Shown: piece after piece, positions 10,079 to 19,550 of the stretch
Numbering within the stretch: position 1 is the stretch's first letter
Layout: every line of letters starts with the position of its first letter
Assembly (NCBI GenBank): GCA_009844425.1
Contig: VYBN01000019.1
Location: 79,260 to 143,259, forward strand
Reading direction: 5' to 3'
Length of the DNA: 64,000 nucleotides
Source of the DNA: Gammaproteobacteria bacterium
GTDB lineage: Bacteria; Pseudomonadota; Gammaproteobacteria; Steroidobacterales; Foliamicaceae
Made by a program: the position numbers and the translations under genes
The notes under the pieces: model-generated
Seen by the model: the letters and a program-made list of their open reading frames with translations, nothing else
Told to the model about the DNA's origin: nothing
Databases searched by the model: none

Positions 10079-10915
10079 TCACATGGCCAGCAGGCCGAAG
10101 TTTCCGCTTCCCACGGCTATTTCCAACTGTTCCCCGCCGCGCAGTACCGTGAGCATCATATCGTTTCCGCCGCTCATTTCCCGCCGGGCCTGCGCCAGGT
10201 TGTCCGGGTCGAAGGCAATGCCGTTGACCGCGACCAGGAGGTCGCCCGGTAACAGTCCCAGGCTGTCGAACCATGCCCTGCGCGAGCGGGGGGAAAGCCG
10301 GTAGCCTTCCATTCTGCCGTCGGCATTCATGACCGGCTCCATGTTGATCAGTTGCGATAGCGTCTCCCGCGGAAGTGTCAGCAAATCGTCGCTGACGCCG
10401 CCCGCGCCGGACCAGATCGGACTTCGGCTCCGGCTCGGCGACCCGCTCCCGCTCACGGCCGGAGCCAGGCCGCTGAGCGGGAGACGCAGCGTATCGGCGC
10501 CCCTGCGAAGCAGTACTTCATTCGGCCGCACTTCCTGTAAAAGGATGCCGGAAGCCACGGTGTCGCCAAGGAAGTAGGTCTCCGAAACCCCGCCGGTTTC
10601 AATAATGGCGTGCGCCAGTTTCCTGTTGGCCGTGGCCACCACGCCGGTGAGGCGAAAGTTGCCGTTACGAATCACGGAAGGCGCCTGTTTTGCATTGCCG
10701 CGCTTAGCAGGCAGGCCGAAGAGCCTGTTGCCGGGCGCGCCCTGGCCGGTCTCCCGCTCTGAAGCCGCGGGGCGGACGCCTGTTGCGGACGGCGGCTCGA
10801 ACTGCGCCATGCCCCAGCCGGTCAGCGCGATTTCCACCAGCAGCCACGCCGCTGCGCCCATCAGCGCGAGTGCCGGCAAGCGCCGAAGCAGTCTGCCGCT
10901 ATTCTCGAAACTCAT
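10079..10915 (-). CDS. gspC: Type II secretion protein GspC
   Basis: 278 residues. One N-terminal membrane helix (LPALALMGAAAWLLVEIAL). A periplasmic HR domain follows (about 80-165: NFRLTGVVATANRKLAHAIIE...GDTVASGILLQEVRPNEVLLRRG), which contacts the secretin. The C-terminal PDZ domain has SLGLLPGDLLVAVNGI. First gene of the gspC-D-E-F block, 4 bp before gspD. Its start faces clpS across a region that carries three 18-bp dyad repeats. Confidence 0.93.
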   Translation of the reverse strand: MSFENSGRLLRRLPALALMGAAAWLLVEIALTGWGMAQFEPPSATGVRPAASERETGQGAPGNRLFGLPAKRGNAKQAPSVIRNGNFRLTGVVATANRKLAHAIIETGGVSETYFLGDTVASGILLQEVRPNEVLLRRGADTLRLPLSGLAPAVSGSGSPSRSRSPIWSGAGGVSDDLLTLPRETLSQLINMEPVMNADGRMEGYRLSPRSRRAWFDSLGLLPGDLLVAVNGIAFDPDNLAQARREMSGGNDMMLTVLRGGEQLEIAVGSGNFGLLAM

Positions 10916-10969
10916 GCGAAATATCCACGCTTGCGCCGCATTTTTGCAGGGAGATTGTGATAACTTTAC

Positions 10970-11034
10970 GGCATTATTCCAGATGCCATGAAGGCATCAT
11001 TCCGGATGCCAGAAAAGGCATAATCCCGCATGCC
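10970..11034. promoter_or_regulatory. Three tandem 18-bp dyads between gspC and clpS
   Basis: Units at 10970-10987, 10993-11010 and 11017-11034 each read GGCATnATnCCnnATGCC, an inverted repeat with 5-bp outer arms, spaced 23 and 24 bp start to start. Each is followed by an A-rich stretch, and the third contains the clpS ATG. The array could be operators for a dimeric regulator spaced about two helical turns, or small RNA hairpins over the clpS ribosome site. It lies in the divergent gspC/clpS promoter region. Confidence 0.6.
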
Positions 11035-11371
11035 GGAAATGAACAAGCCAACCAATAAAGATCGCCTGCCCGCTTTCGGCAGCGCTCCGGACACCGAAGT
11101 CGCGCCGCCGGATGTTGATAGCCCATCACTGTATCGCGTCGTGCTGCTCAACGATGACTATACGCCGATGGAGTTTGTCGTGCAGATGTTGCAGAAATTA
11201 TTCGGTTACGGACGCGAAAAGGCAACCCGGATCATGCTGGAAGTGCATATGAAGGGACGGGGCGTATGCGGAGTGTTTTCTTTTGAGATCGCCGAGACCC
11301 GCGCCGCCCAGGTGCTGGACTACGCGCGCCGCCACGAGCACCCGCTTGCATGCGTGGTCGAGAAAGCCTAG
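11030..11371 (+). CDS. clpS: ATP-dependent Clp protease adaptor ClpS
   Basis: 113 residues. N-recognin adaptor that delivers N-degron substrates to Clp[22 protein letters not shown] is the family's signature (N-end-residue pocket with Asn-Asp), followed by [13 protein letters not shown]. The start may be the ATG at 11030 (MPEMNK) or 11039 (MNKPTNK); the first lies inside the third dyad repeat. clpA begins 28 bp downstream, the standard order. Confidence 0.93.
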   Translation: MPEMNKPTNKDRLPAFGSAPDTEVAPPDVDSPSLYRVVLLNDDYTPMEFVVQMLQKLFGYGREKATRIMLEVHMKGRGVCGVFSFEIAETRAAQVLDYARRHEHPLACVVEKA

Positions 11372-11399
11372 TGTTCTTCCCACGCCACGATTTACCAGA

Positions 11400-13658
11400 A
11401 TGCTGAGCCGCGAACTCGAAATCTGCCTGTCCAACGCGCTGGTGCGCGCCCGGGAGAGCCGCCATGAATTCCTGACGGCGGAGCATCTGCTGCTGGCCCT
11501 GACCAGCAGTCCGGTAGTGACGGAGATACTGGCCGCCTGCGAAGCCGACGTGGATGATCTGGCCCGGGCGCTGGAGGAGCATCTCGAGGAGACCATGCCG
11601 ACTCTGGGCGTGGAAGCGGACCGGCAGACCCGGCCCACGCGCGCGTTCGACCGGATACTCAAGCGCGCCATGGCCCATGTGCAGAACAGCGGCGTCAAGG
11701 AAGTCAGTTCCGCCAATGTCCTCGTGGCGCTGTTCGCCGAGAACCAGACCTTCGCGGTGAGCGAGCTGAATCGGCAGGGCGTCACGCGCCTGGATGTCGT
11801 GAACTACATTTCCCACGGTATTTCGCGGGCCAAACGCTCTCCCGCGGGGGAGCCGGCCGAAGACGCCACCGATGCGCGTGGCAAACGGGCGCTGGAGACC
11901 TACGCCGCCAATCTCAACGAGCGCGCCCGCAACGGCAAGATCGATCCCCTGGTGGGGCGCGCCGGCGAAATCGAGCGCGCCATGCAGGTGCTCGGCCGCC
12001 GGCGCAAGAACAACCCGCTTTTCGTGGGCGACGCCGGCGTCGGCAAGACCGCGCTGGCCGAGGGCCTGGCGATGATGATGGTGAGCGATGACGTCCCGCC
12101 GTCGCTGGACGGATGCACGCTCTACGCGCTGGACATGGGCGCGCTGCTGGCCGGAACGCGCTACCGGGGCGATTTCGAAAAGCGCCTCAAGGCGCTGGTC
12201 AACGAACTCGCCGAGGAAGAAGGCGCCATCCTGTTCATCGACGAAATCCATACGGTTATCGGGGCCGGCGCCGCTTCCGGCGGAATGCTGGATGCTTCGA
12301 ACATCATCAAGCCGGTGCTGGCCAACGGCGATCTGCGCTGCATCGGCTCCACCACCTACAAGGAGTATCGCGGCGTATTCGAGCGCGACCGGGCGCTGGC
12401 CAGACGCTTTCAGAAGATCGATGTGCCCGAGCCCAGCGTTGAAGAGACATACGAAATACTTTGCGGACTCAAGAGCCGCTTCGAGGACCATCACAAGACC
12501 CGCTACGACGACGACGCCCTGCGCGCCGCCGCCGAGCTTTCGGACCGCCATATCGGTGACCGCTGCCTGCCGGACAAGGCCATCGACGTGGTCGACGAGG
12601 CGGGAGCGCGGCTGAAACTGAACGCCGCGGAGGATGAGGAACTCATCGTGGACGTGGGACAGGTCGAGGCGGTGGTGGCGCAGATGGCCGGCATACCGCC
12701 CCGGACCGTCTCGGCCTCCGACCGCGAGTTGCTGGAGCAGCTGGAAAGCAATCTGAAGCGCGTGATCTTCGGTCAGGATCCGGCCATCGATGCGCTGTCA
12801 TCGGCGATACGCATGGCCCGATCCGGTTTGCGCGAAGCCGAAAAGCCGGTCGGAAGCTTCCTGTTTTCCGGTCCCACCGGCGTCGGCAAGACCGAGGTGA
12901 CGCGACAGCTCGCCTACTGCCTTGGCCTGGAACTGCTGCGTTTCGACATGTCGGAGTACATGGAGCGCCATACGGCGTCGCGGCTGATCGGAGCGCCTCC
13001 GGGTTACGTGGGCTTCGATCAGGGCGGACAACTCACCGAGGCCGTCACCCGCCATCCCCATTCGGTATTGCTGCTGGATGAGATCGAGAAGGCGCATCCG
13101 GACGTGTTCAACCTGCTGTTGCAGGTCATGGACCACGGCGCGCTGACCGACAACAACGGCCGCAAGGCGGATTTCAATCACGTGATCGTGGTCATGACCA
13201 CCAACGCCGGCGCTCGCGAGGCGGCCCGCGGGTCGATGGGCTTTACGCCGCAGGACCATTCCAGCGACTCCATGTCGGCGATTGAAAAAATGTTCTCGCC
13301 CGAGTTCCGCAATCGCCTCGACGGCGTTATCCAGTTTGCGGCGCTGGAGCACGATTCGGTGCTGCGCGTGGTCGAGAAGCTGGTGCTGGAGCTCGAGGCG
13401 CAATTGCAGGGGAAGAACGTGACCCTGGTGCTGGAGGACGAGGCCCGGGAGTGGATTGCCAGGCGCGGTTATGACCGTAAAATGGGCGCCCGACCCATGG
13501 CGCGAGTTATCCAGGAGCACATCAAGAAGCCGCTGGCCGAGCGGATGCTGTTCGGCGACCTGCAACAGGGCGGGCGCCTGCTGGTGCAACTCGATGAGTC
13601 GGGCGAGGGACTGGCGCTGGAAGTGGATGAGCGTCAGATGGCCGAGGAGGACCAGTGA
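11400..13658 (+). CDS. clpA: ATP-dependent Clp protease ATP-binding subunit ClpA
   Basis: 752 residues from the ATG at 11400 ([14 protein letters not shown]), chosen because it matches the ClpA N-terminus; the track ORF starts 39 codons upstream inside clpS. Clp N domain about 1-140. First AAA+ module: Walker [14 protein letters not shown], Walker [15 protein letters not shown]. Second AAA+ module: [14 protein letters not shown] and [14 protein letters not shown], with an IGL/IGF-type ClpP loop not obvious by eye. Unfoldase that feeds ClpP. Confidence 0.95.
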   Translation: MLSRELEICLSNALVRARESRHEFLTAEHLLLALTSSPVVTEILAACEADVDDLARALEEHLEETMPTLGVEADRQTRPTRAFDRILKRAMAHVQNSGVKEVSSANVLVALFAENQTFAVSELNRQGVTRLDVVNYISHGISRAKRSPAGEPAEDATDARGKRALETYAANLNERARNGKIDPLVGRAGEIERAMQVLGRRRKNNPLFVGDAGVGKTALAEGLAMMMVSDDVPPSLDGCTLYALDMGALLAGTRYRGDFEKRLKALVNELAEEEGAILFIDEIHTVIGAGAASGGMLDASNIIKPVLANGDLRCIGSTTYKEYRGVFERDRALARRFQKIDVPEPSVEETYEILCGLKSRFEDHHKTRYDDDALRAAAELSDRHIGDRCLPDKAIDVVDEAGARLKLNAAEDEELIVDVGQVEAVVAQMAGIPPRTVSASDRELLEQLESNLKRVIFGQDPAIDALSSAIRMARSGLREAEKPVGSFLFSGPTGVGKTEVTRQLAYCLGLELLRFDMSEYMERHTASRLIGAPPGYVGFDQGGQLTEAVTRHPHSVLLLDEIEKAHPDVFNLLLQVMDHGALTDNNGRKADFNHVIVVMTTNAGAREAARGSMGFTPQDHSSDSMSAIEKMFSPEFRNRLDGVIQFAALEHDSVLRVVEKLVLELEAQLQGKNVTLVLEDEAREWIARRGYDRKMGARPMARVIQEHIKKPLAERMLFGDLQQGGRLLVQLDESGEGLALEVDERQMAEEDQ

Positions 13659-13700
13659 GGTCTGCGCGGCGATACGGCGCCCCGGCGGAGTAGCGGCTCA

Positions 13701-13919
13701 GTGGCGAAGCAGGAACCGATACAGTTGCAGGGGGTGGTCACGGAGACGCTGCCCAACACGACTTTCCGCGTCACGCTCGATAACGGCCACATGGTGATGG
13801 CGCATATTTCCGGCAAGATGCGCAAACACTACATCCGCATCCTCACCGGCGACCGGGTCACGGTGGAATTGACACCCTACGATTTGAGCAAAGGGCGCAT
13901 CGTATATAGAGAGAGATGA
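13701..13919 (+). CDS. infA: Translation initiation factor IF-1
   Basis: 72 residues, the exact family length, with a GTG start. The OB-fold sequence [22 protein letters not shown]...[17 protein letters not shown] and the C-terminal [13 protein letters not shown] are near-consensus. It follows clpA by 42 bp, a common gammaproteobacterial order. The stop codon is followed almost at once by a palindromic repeat, which may terminate the transcript. Confidence 0.96.
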   Translation: MAKQEPIQLQGVVTETLPNTTFRVTLDNGHMVMAHISGKMRKHYIRILTGDRVTVELTPYDLSKGRIVYRER

Positions 13920-13921
13920 GA

Positions 13922-13977
13922 GCCTGGAGGGAGGGCGTGTCGTCCTCCACCCCGGGAGCGAGGGCGTCTCGCCCTCG
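13922..13977. repeat. GC-rich palindromic repeat (REP-like family), well-preserved copy
   Basis: Contains GGAGGGAGGGCGTGTCGTCC and then GAGCGAGGGCGTCTCGCCCTCG, the second a good hairpin (CGAGGGCG/CGCCCTCG). Close match in two halves to 55815-55866 (there the second half is in the opposite orientation) and a looser match to 5345-5409. It lies between the infA stop and the DUF885 gene. Because an open frame runs through it, gene callers may wrongly extend the DUF885 protein upstream. Confidence 0.7.
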
Positions 13978-13999
13978 ATGCATCAAAAGGAGTGAGTGC

Positions 14000-15775
14000 A
14001 TGCGAACGGTATCCGGTCCGATCTGTATTCTGGCGGTCCTGCTGACCGCGGGCGTCGTCCCCGCCGGCGCCCAGCAGCCGTCGGCAGAGCAGCAGATGGG
14101 CGCCCTGTTCGCGGACGAATGGGCGACGCGCTTGCGTGAGAACCCGCTGCTGGCCACGTCCATGGGAGTGACCGACTACAACGGCCGGCTGCCTGGCGCG
14201 TCCCCGGACGATATCGATCGCCGCAGGCGCCAGACGGCTGCGTTCATGGACCGCCTCGCCCGGATTGACATTGAGGCGCTGCCGGAGGGTCGCCGGCTGG
14301 ATTATGAGCTGTTCGGGTGGATGCTGCGCAACCGCATCGAATCGGCGTCCTATTACCCGGAGCGGATTCCCTTTATCGCCGACAGCGGCTTTCATTCCGG
14401 CCTGTTGCGCGCGGCGGACGGGGTGAATTTTCGCAATCCCGGGGATTACGACGATTACCTGCTGCGTTTGCGGGCAATCCCCCGGTACGTGGATCAGAAC
14501 ATCGCGAACATGCGCGCCGGCATCACCGACGGATTCGTCGCGCCCCGGATTGTGCTGGAAAGCGTGCTGCCGACCATTACCGCGCCGGCCGGACAGGCAG
14601 TGGGGGATAGCGCGTTTTTCGCACCATTCAAGAGCCTGCCGGATTCGCTCAGCGAGACGGACCGCGCCCGGCTGGAATCCGAAGCCCGCGAGGTCATCGG
14701 CGGGCAAGTGCTGTCGGCGCTGGGACGGCTGGCGGAGTTTCTGGACACGGAATACCGGCTGCACGCCCGCGACAGTATCGGCGCTTCGGAGTGGCCCGAA
14801 GGCGCGGAATACTACCGGCAGAGGATTCGGGCCATGACCACGCTCGATCTTTCCCCGGATGAAATCCATGAAATCGGAATGTCCGAGGTGGCGCGTATCC
14901 GCTCGGAAATGCTTGCCATCGTCGAGGAGCTTCAATTCCAGGGTGGCATAGATGCGTTCGTTACCTTTCTGCGCACGGACCCGCGCTTTTACGCCGAGAC
15001 CGCGGAACAGTTGATTGGCCATGCGGCGCTGATCGCCAAGAAGGTGGACGGCATTCTGCCGGGCTGGTTCAACCTGTTGCCGCGCACCCCGTACGGCATC
15101 ATGCCGATGCCCGCGGAAATGGCGCCGACCGGAACCACGGCCCGCTACTGGTCCGCCCCCCGCGGCGGCAATCGCGGCGGGTATTACTGGCTGAACACCT
15201 ACGCGCTCGACCAGCGCCCACTCTACGAGCTGCCCGCGTTGACGGTCCACGAGGCGGTCCCGGGCCATCATCTGCAGATCGCGCTGGCGCGCGAACTTCA
15301 GGGCGTGCCGGAATTCCGCCGCACGCTGGGATTCACCGCGTTTGTCGAGGGCTGGGCGCTATATACGGAATGGCTCGGTATCGAAATGGGCATCTACACG
15401 ACCCCGTACGAGCATTTCGGCCGACTCAGCTACGAAATGTGGCGGGCCTGCCGGCTGGTTATCGATACCGGAATTCATGCCAAAGGCTGGACGCGCGACC
15501 AGGCGGTCGCCTTCCTGGCGGACAACACTTCGCTCAGCCTGACCAACGTCGAAAACGAAATCAACCGCTATATCGCCTGGCCGGGCCAGGCCCTGGGCTA
15601 CAAGCTCGGTGAACTGAAGATCAAGGAACTGCGCCGGCGGGCCGAAGACGCCCTGGGAGCGGAATTTGACGTGCGGGCGTTTCACGACGCCGTGCTTGCC
15701 AACGGCGCGCTGCCGCTGCCGATCCTGGAAAGGCGGATCGACCGCTTCATCGCCCGCTCGCTCGATGCCGGCTAA
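14000..15775 (+). CDS. Exported DUF885 family metallopeptidase-like protein
   Basis: 591 residues from the ATG at 14000. I chose it over the track start (13916) because it has AAAAGGAGTGAG upstream and begins with a signal peptide (ICILAVLLTAGVVPAGAQQ). The DUF885 fold is recognised from LRENPLLATSMGVTDYNGRLP, GMSEVARIRSEM and the zinc-binding HEAVPGHHLQ with the downstream FVEGWALYTEWLG Glu. DUF885 proteins are predicted gluzincin-like peptidases, and substrates are mostly unknown. Its last 11 bp overlap gcvT. Confidence 0.85.
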   Translation: MRTVSGPICILAVLLTAGVVPAGAQQPSAEQQMGALFADEWATRLRENPLLATSMGVTDYNGRLPGASPDDIDRRRRQTAAFMDRLARIDIEALPEGRRLDYELFGWMLRNRIESASYYPERIPFIADSGFHSGLLRAADGVNFRNPGDYDDYLLRLRAIPRYVDQNIANMRAGITDGFVAPRIVLESVLPTITAPAGQAVGDSAFFAPFKSLPDSLSETDRARLESEAREVIGGQVLSALGRLAEFLDTEYRLHARDSIGASEWPEGAEYYRQRIRAMTTLDLSPDEIHEIGMSEVARIRSEMLAIVEELQFQGGIDAFVTFLRTDPRFYAETAEQLIGHAALIAKKVDGILPGWFNLLPRTPYGIMPMPAEMAPTGTTARYWSAPRGGNRGGYYWLNTYALDQRPLYELPALTVHEAVPGHHLQIALARELQGVPEFRRTLGFTAFVEGWALYTEWLGIEMGIYTTPYEHFGRLSYEMWRACRLVIDTGIHAKGWTRDQAVAFLADNTSLSLTNVENEINRYIAWPGQALGYKLGELKIKELRRRAEDALGAEFDVRAFHDAVLANGALPLPILERRIDRFIARSLDAG

Positions 15776-16886
15776 AGCGACGCCGCTGCGGGAACAGCAT
15801 CGCTCTTGCGGCGGGCGCCTGGTCGATTTCGCCGGCTGGGAGCTGCCGCTGCACTATGGCTCGCAGGTCGCCGAACACCATGCCGTGCGCCGGGCCGCCG
15901 GGGTTTTCGATGTCTCCCATCTTGCCCTGACGATGGTGTCCGGACGCGGCGCCAAGTCCTATCTGCGACGCCTGCTTGCCAACGACATCGATCGCCTGGG
16001 CGAGCGGATTGCGGGCCTCTACACCTGCCTCCTGAATGATTCCGGTTGCGTAATCGACGACCTGATCGCCTACCGCCTGGCGGATGAGCGCTACCGCGTC
16101 GTGAGCAATGCCGCAACCGCGGAGTCCGTGCACGCCCAGATGAAGAAGATCGCGCGCGCGTTTCCCGTAACGCTTGTGCCCGAGGAGGAGCGGGTCACTC
16201 TGGCGGTCCAGGGTCCGCAAGCCATGGAAACAGGCGCTGCTGCGGCGACGACGGTGCTTGGCGGCGAATTCGCTAGCGAATTGGCCGCGCTGAAGCCCTT
16301 CAATGCGATGGAATCGCGCGGCTTTCTCGCTGCGCGAACCGGCTATACGGGTGAGGACGGCTTTGAAATCTATCTGGACGCGGCAACGGGACAGGCGTTG
16401 TGGCAGGCGCTGCTCGAGGCCGAAGTGGCGCCGTGCGGACTGGGAGCGCGCGACACCTTGCGGCTGGAGGCGGGCCTGTGCCTGTACGGTCAGGACATGG
16501 ACGACTCGGTAACGCCGCTGCACTGTGGTTTGAAGTGGACCGTGGCGATGGATCCGCCGCAGCGGGACTTCCTGGGCAGGCGTGCGCTGGAGCAACTGGC
16601 GGACAGCGAAAACCTGCCGGCATTCAAGGGCCTGGTACTGAAGAAAAGGGGTATGCTTCGCGCCGGTCAAACGGTGCGGACTCCGCATGGCCCGGGCGTC
16701 GTGACTAGCGGCGGCTATTCGCCTACTATGGGCGCCTCGATCGGCCTGGCGCGCGTTCCGCGCGGTGCGTACGCCGATTGCGAGGTGGAAATCCGCGGCG
16801 TTGGAGTCACGTGCGCCGTCGTAAAACCGCCGTTCGTGCGCCGCGGCCGCATTCTGGTTGACGCGCACGGCGACAGAGAAAGTTGA
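15765..16886 (+). CDS. gcvT: Aminomethyltransferase (glycine cleavage T protein)
   Basis: 373 residues from the ATG at 15765 (MPAKATPLREQHRSCGGRLVDFAGWELPLHYG), which matches the family N-terminus; the track start is 33 codons too early. Transfers the methylene group from aminomethyl-lipoyl-GcvH to tetrahydrofolate. Conserved blocks: GVFDVSHLALTMVSG, ARTGYTGEDGFEIYLD, GLGARDTLRLEAGLCLYGQDMD. Overlaps the DUF885 gene by 11 bp and is 13 bp before gcvH. Confidence 0.94.
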   Translation: MPAKATPLREQHRSCGGRLVDFAGWELPLHYGSQVAEHHAVRRAAGVFDVSHLALTMVSGRGAKSYLRRLLANDIDRLGERIAGLYTCLLNDSGCVIDDLIAYRLADERYRVVSNAATAESVHAQMKKIARAFPVTLVPEEERVTLAVQGPQAMETGAAAATTVLGGEFASELAALKPFNAMESRGFLAARTGYTGEDGFEIYLDAATGQALWQALLEAEVAPCGLGARDTLRLEAGLCLYGQDMDDSVTPLHCGLKWTVAMDPPQRDFLGRRALEQLADSENLPAFKGLVLKKRGMLRAGQTVRTPHGPGVVTSGGYSPTMGASIGLARVPRGAYADCEVEIRGVGVTCAVVKPPFVRRGRILVDAHGDRES

Positions 16887-16899
16887 AGAGGAAACAGCA

Positions 16900-17289
16900 G
16901 TGTCAGAAATACCGACCGACCTCAAGTACACCGACGAACACGAGTGGGTGCGCAGGGAAGACAGCGGGACGCTGGTAGTGGGTCTGACCGACTACGCCCA
17001 GGAACAGCTCGGCGACCTGGTCTATGTCGATACTCCGGAGGTTGGAGCATCGTTCGCGGCCGGCGACGTCTGCGCCGTGGTGGAATCGGTCAAGGCGGCC
17101 AGCGACGTCTATTCGCCCGCCGGCGGTGAGGTCGTGGCGGTCAACGAATCGCTCCAGGATTCACCGGAACAGATTTCGAACGATCCTTACGGCGACGGCT
17201 GGCTGTTCGAAATAGCGCCGGAAGACGCGGCCGAATGGGAGGACCTGCTGGACCCGGACCAGTACGAAGAACTGCTGGATTCGGCGTAG
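16900..17289 (+). CDS. gcvH: Glycine cleavage system H protein
   Basis: 129 residues from a GTG at 16900 with GAAGAGGAAA upstream; the ATG in the track at 16858 would overlap gcvT and add an unconserved leader. The lipoylation loop is CAVVESVKAASDVYSP (Lys in ESVKA). The start IPTDLKYTDEHEWVR and C-terminal NDPYGDGWLFEI are typical. It shuttles the aminomethyl group between P, T and L proteins. The P-protein genes do not follow directly; about 7 kb of accessory DNA lies between. Confidence 0.95.
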   Translation: MSEIPTDLKYTDEHEWVRREDSGTLVVGLTDYAQEQLGDLVYVDTPEVGASFAAGDVCAVVESVKAASDVYSPAGGEVVAVNESLQDSPEQISNDPYGDGWLFEIAPEDAAEWEDLLDPDQYEELLDSA

Positions 17290-17357
17290 AGCCTTAACCC
17301 GCTCTGGCAGCCCGCGCTATAGGAACGGCGATATCGGGCTGCAACCGGGCCAGCACA

Positions 17358-17705
17358 CTAAGAGGTTGGCATCCGTAGTCTAAAACGAACAGCCTTCAGT
17401 CCTTTCAGTGCGTTGATTCGGTCTCCCAGTTTATGGACGTCGAATGCTCCTTGGCGGTGCAGGCGAAAAAGTAAATCCTCGGCATCTGTGGCCCCTTTCC
17501 GATTGTTTGCTTTACGCGAACACGCTACAACACTTCTGTATCCGCTATCCCCTTTGGCCACGCCCACCTCGCCAATTTGGTCTCGGGACCACGTAGAATC
17601 GGTCCAATTCGCCGGATCGAACAGATCGCAAACAAGACTTAGCCCAGCCTTGTCGTCGCTATCGCATCGACTGGATGTGACATCCCTGTTCCGTGCGCAT
17701 GGCCG
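17358..17705 (-). pseudogene. Probable gene remnant without a start codon
   Basis: On the minus strand the frame is open from 17705 to the stop at 17358 (about 115 codons), but the only start-like codons are a CTG near 17624 and a GTG at 17567. The translation (for example DKAGLSLVCDLFDPANWTDSTW and DAEDLLFRLHRQGAFDVHKLGDRINALKGLKAVRF) has the composition of a real protein rather than a shadow. It is in the same frame as the HEPN-like gene upstream, separated by two stop codons. I read it as the 3' end of a decayed gene; no family is recognised. The rest of 17290-17753 shows nothing else. Confidence 0.35.
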
Positions 17706-17753
17706 TTATTCGCGGCCCAAGAGAATCGCGGCAAGTCGATGCGTCGCCGGACA

Positions 17754-18839
17754 CTATGTCTTCGATGACCTATCCCTGATTTGGTACGGACGCGACCACA
17801 GCCCCGGCCCTTCTATCCTGTTCGACTTGGAAAGACAGGCCTCATAAAGTAAAACGCTCGGCTCACAAATTTCCGTGCCGGGCAAAATCAGAGCGTATCC
17901 GTCGCAGCCGACCGTCAGCCCGTTCCACAGGCCGTCATTCGAGGCGGACGCCCCGCCAAAAGGAATACCCATGGCTATGCGACCGAAGATGCCGTCAGAG
18001 AAGGCGACACTGGCTCCGTAACGGAATACTTCCGGCTCGTCGTCTTCGCCCACAATCGGCCGTACGGACACCAAGCGGGGGTGAGGATTTACGCTTGCAC
18101 GTATCGCCTTCTTATCGAACCGCCAACAGTTGACCTTCACTTCCGGCGATTCGCCGATGACCATTGGCTGGTCCACCAACCAGTCCATTTGGTTGAGAAA
18201 ATCGAGCACATGGTCGAAGTTCAATTGCATGACTTCGCCGGTCGCAAACCAAGTCAGGATTGCGCAGGCCCCGGCTTGATCGCTCGTGGACAAATTTGAC
18301 TCGGAATGAAGGAGATTGTTGCGGATCAGCCTTAGGTCGCCGAGCACTTGTTGCCGCGGACGGATCGCGCCGGGAGCGTCGCCATAGTGCTCTTTGAGGT
18401 TAGTGCGGTAGCGGTTTTCCCACAAACCGTATATCTCGGCAACCCACGATTTGTACACCATCTGCTCGGCGAGCCCGCCGGGCGACATCCGGTCGATCAG
18501 GGGTTCGCCGACCAAGAAAGGTCTGGAGCGAATGTCCATTCCTTCAGGTGGAATGAACGTCCCGCGAGCTCGTTTGTTCTCGAGTCCGTCAGGGCCATGC
18601 GCGCGGACAATCGCCGTGCTAAGAGCCTGATAATACATGCGAATCCCGCTCAGAACGTAGAGCAGCGTATCAGTGCGAACCACGGTCTCGTGGCGGAATC
18701 TCGCCCATTCCTGATTAACCTTGTTTTCGTCCATCGTGATGAGACCGCCGGACATCCGGACGCTATCGGCCATGGTGTCCACTTCGTTTCCGTACCGCAT
18801 CGTCGGTGCCGGTCGATTCTCGGCTGATCGGCATTTCAT
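17754..18839 (-). CDS. Putative HEPN-domain protein of the accessory island
   Basis: About 361 residues. The start is unsure: TTG 18857, ATG 18839, ATG 18773 and ATG 18734 (MDENKVNQEW) are all in frame; I list 18839 because GGAG precedes it. No named family is recognised. A helical region (WARFRHETVVRTDTLLYVLSGIRMYYQAL) is followed by RLIRNNLLHSES, which contains R-N-x3-H (Rx4H), the catalytic motif of HEPN ribonucleases. The C-terminal third (about 240-360) is a separate, unassigned domain. Last intact gene of a minus-strand defence run. Confidence 0.55.
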   Translation of the reverse strand: MKCRSAENRPAPTMRYGNEVDTMADSVRMSGGLITMDENKVNQEWARFRHETVVRTDTLLYVLSGIRMYYQALSTAIVRAHGPDGLENKRARGTFIPPEGMDIRSRPFLVGEPLIDRMSPGGLAEQMVYKSWVAEIYGLWENRYRTNLKEHYGDAPGAIRPRQQVLGDLRLIRNNLLHSESNLSTSDQAGACAILTWFATGEVMQLNFDHVLDFLNQMDWLVDQPMVIGESPEVKVNCWRFDKKAIRASVNPHPRLVSVRPIVGEDDEPEVFRYGASVAFSDGIFGRIAMGIPFGGASASNDGLWNGLTVGCDGYALILPGTEICEPSVLLYEACLSKSNRIEGPGLWSRPYQIRDRSSKT

Positions 18840-18982
18840 TTTCTCCGAAGCTCTCAATGGCCCTATTGAAACAGAGTTTCGCAGTCGGCACCCAACCAGC
18901 CGTCGTTGCCGGCCAATCCCACGCTACCCTTAGTCTTAAATAAGTGAACTAAGGTATCGCCAATTGAATGAAACAAAACCCG

Positions 18983-19483
18983 CTAATTCACTGTCCGATT
19001 TCTCAGGTTTGCCAGTCTGGACCCGACAATCTCCATAAATTTCTGAACTTCCTTCTTGGGAATACGTGCCCGGTAGACTTCTCGACTTTTCGAAGTATCC
19101 CAAATCTCTATATCGTCTCCCTGAAACGCAATTCGGGCATGAGCCAGCGCATTTCGCAGTCGATGCACAAATCCGTAAACGGTACTTCCATACTTCTCGT
19201 CAGGTGTAACGACACTCACCTCGTCCACAGACCACCGTTGTTCAATGTCTCGATATATGGGATCACTTTGATCCAAATTCCAATATTCCTTTGGAAACAA
19301 TATGAGCATATACAAGAGCGATAGAGCCCGTGTTTGCCAGATGAGTCCGGTTGCCAAGTATCTAGGCGGCAGACCATACTCCCTCTCCACCTTTTGAGCA
19401 TGGTTCTGGAGACTGCCATCGCGCTCCGCCGAAGCAAGTACCGCCTGTTCAATGAAGGCCCATGCCGCGATATCTTTACTCAT
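18983..19483 (-). CDS. HEPN family nuclease-like protein (pEK499_p136 type)
   Basis: 166 residues. The segment YGFVHRLRNALAHARIAFQGDDIEIWD carries Rx4H (R110-H115), the HEPN RNase motif, in the arrangement I associate with the pEK499_p136 HEPN family. The gene body has visibly lower GC than the core genes around it, a sign of transfer. It lies 67 bp downstream of the MmeI-type restriction gene and upstream of a second HEPN-like gene. Toxin or defence RNase is the likely role; a cognate antitoxin is not obvious. Confidence 0.65.
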   Translation of the reverse strand: MSKDIAAWAFIEQAVLASAERDGSLQNHAQKVEREYGLPPRYLATGLIWQTRALSLLYMLILFPKEYWNLDQSDPIYRDIEQRWSVDEVSVVTPDEKYGSTVYGFVHRLRNALAHARIAFQGDDIEIWDTSKSREVYRARIPKKEVQKFMEIVGSRLANLRNRTVN

Positions 19484-19550
19484 TTTCTTGTCCCATAATG
19501 ACTCCGAGTGCAGTAACGGTGCCGAGTTCTCTAGTCGAACTCGTTGCCTT

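Noticed and set aside
16858-16899. Upstream ATG start for gcvH
   Set aside because: It would overlap gcvT and add a 14-residue unconserved leader; the GTG at 16900 has GAAGAGGAAA and gives the family N-terminus.
17413-17847. 144-residue plus-strand ORF after gcvH
   Set aside because: Ser/Arg-rich shadow of the minus-strand remnant and HEPN-like gene end.
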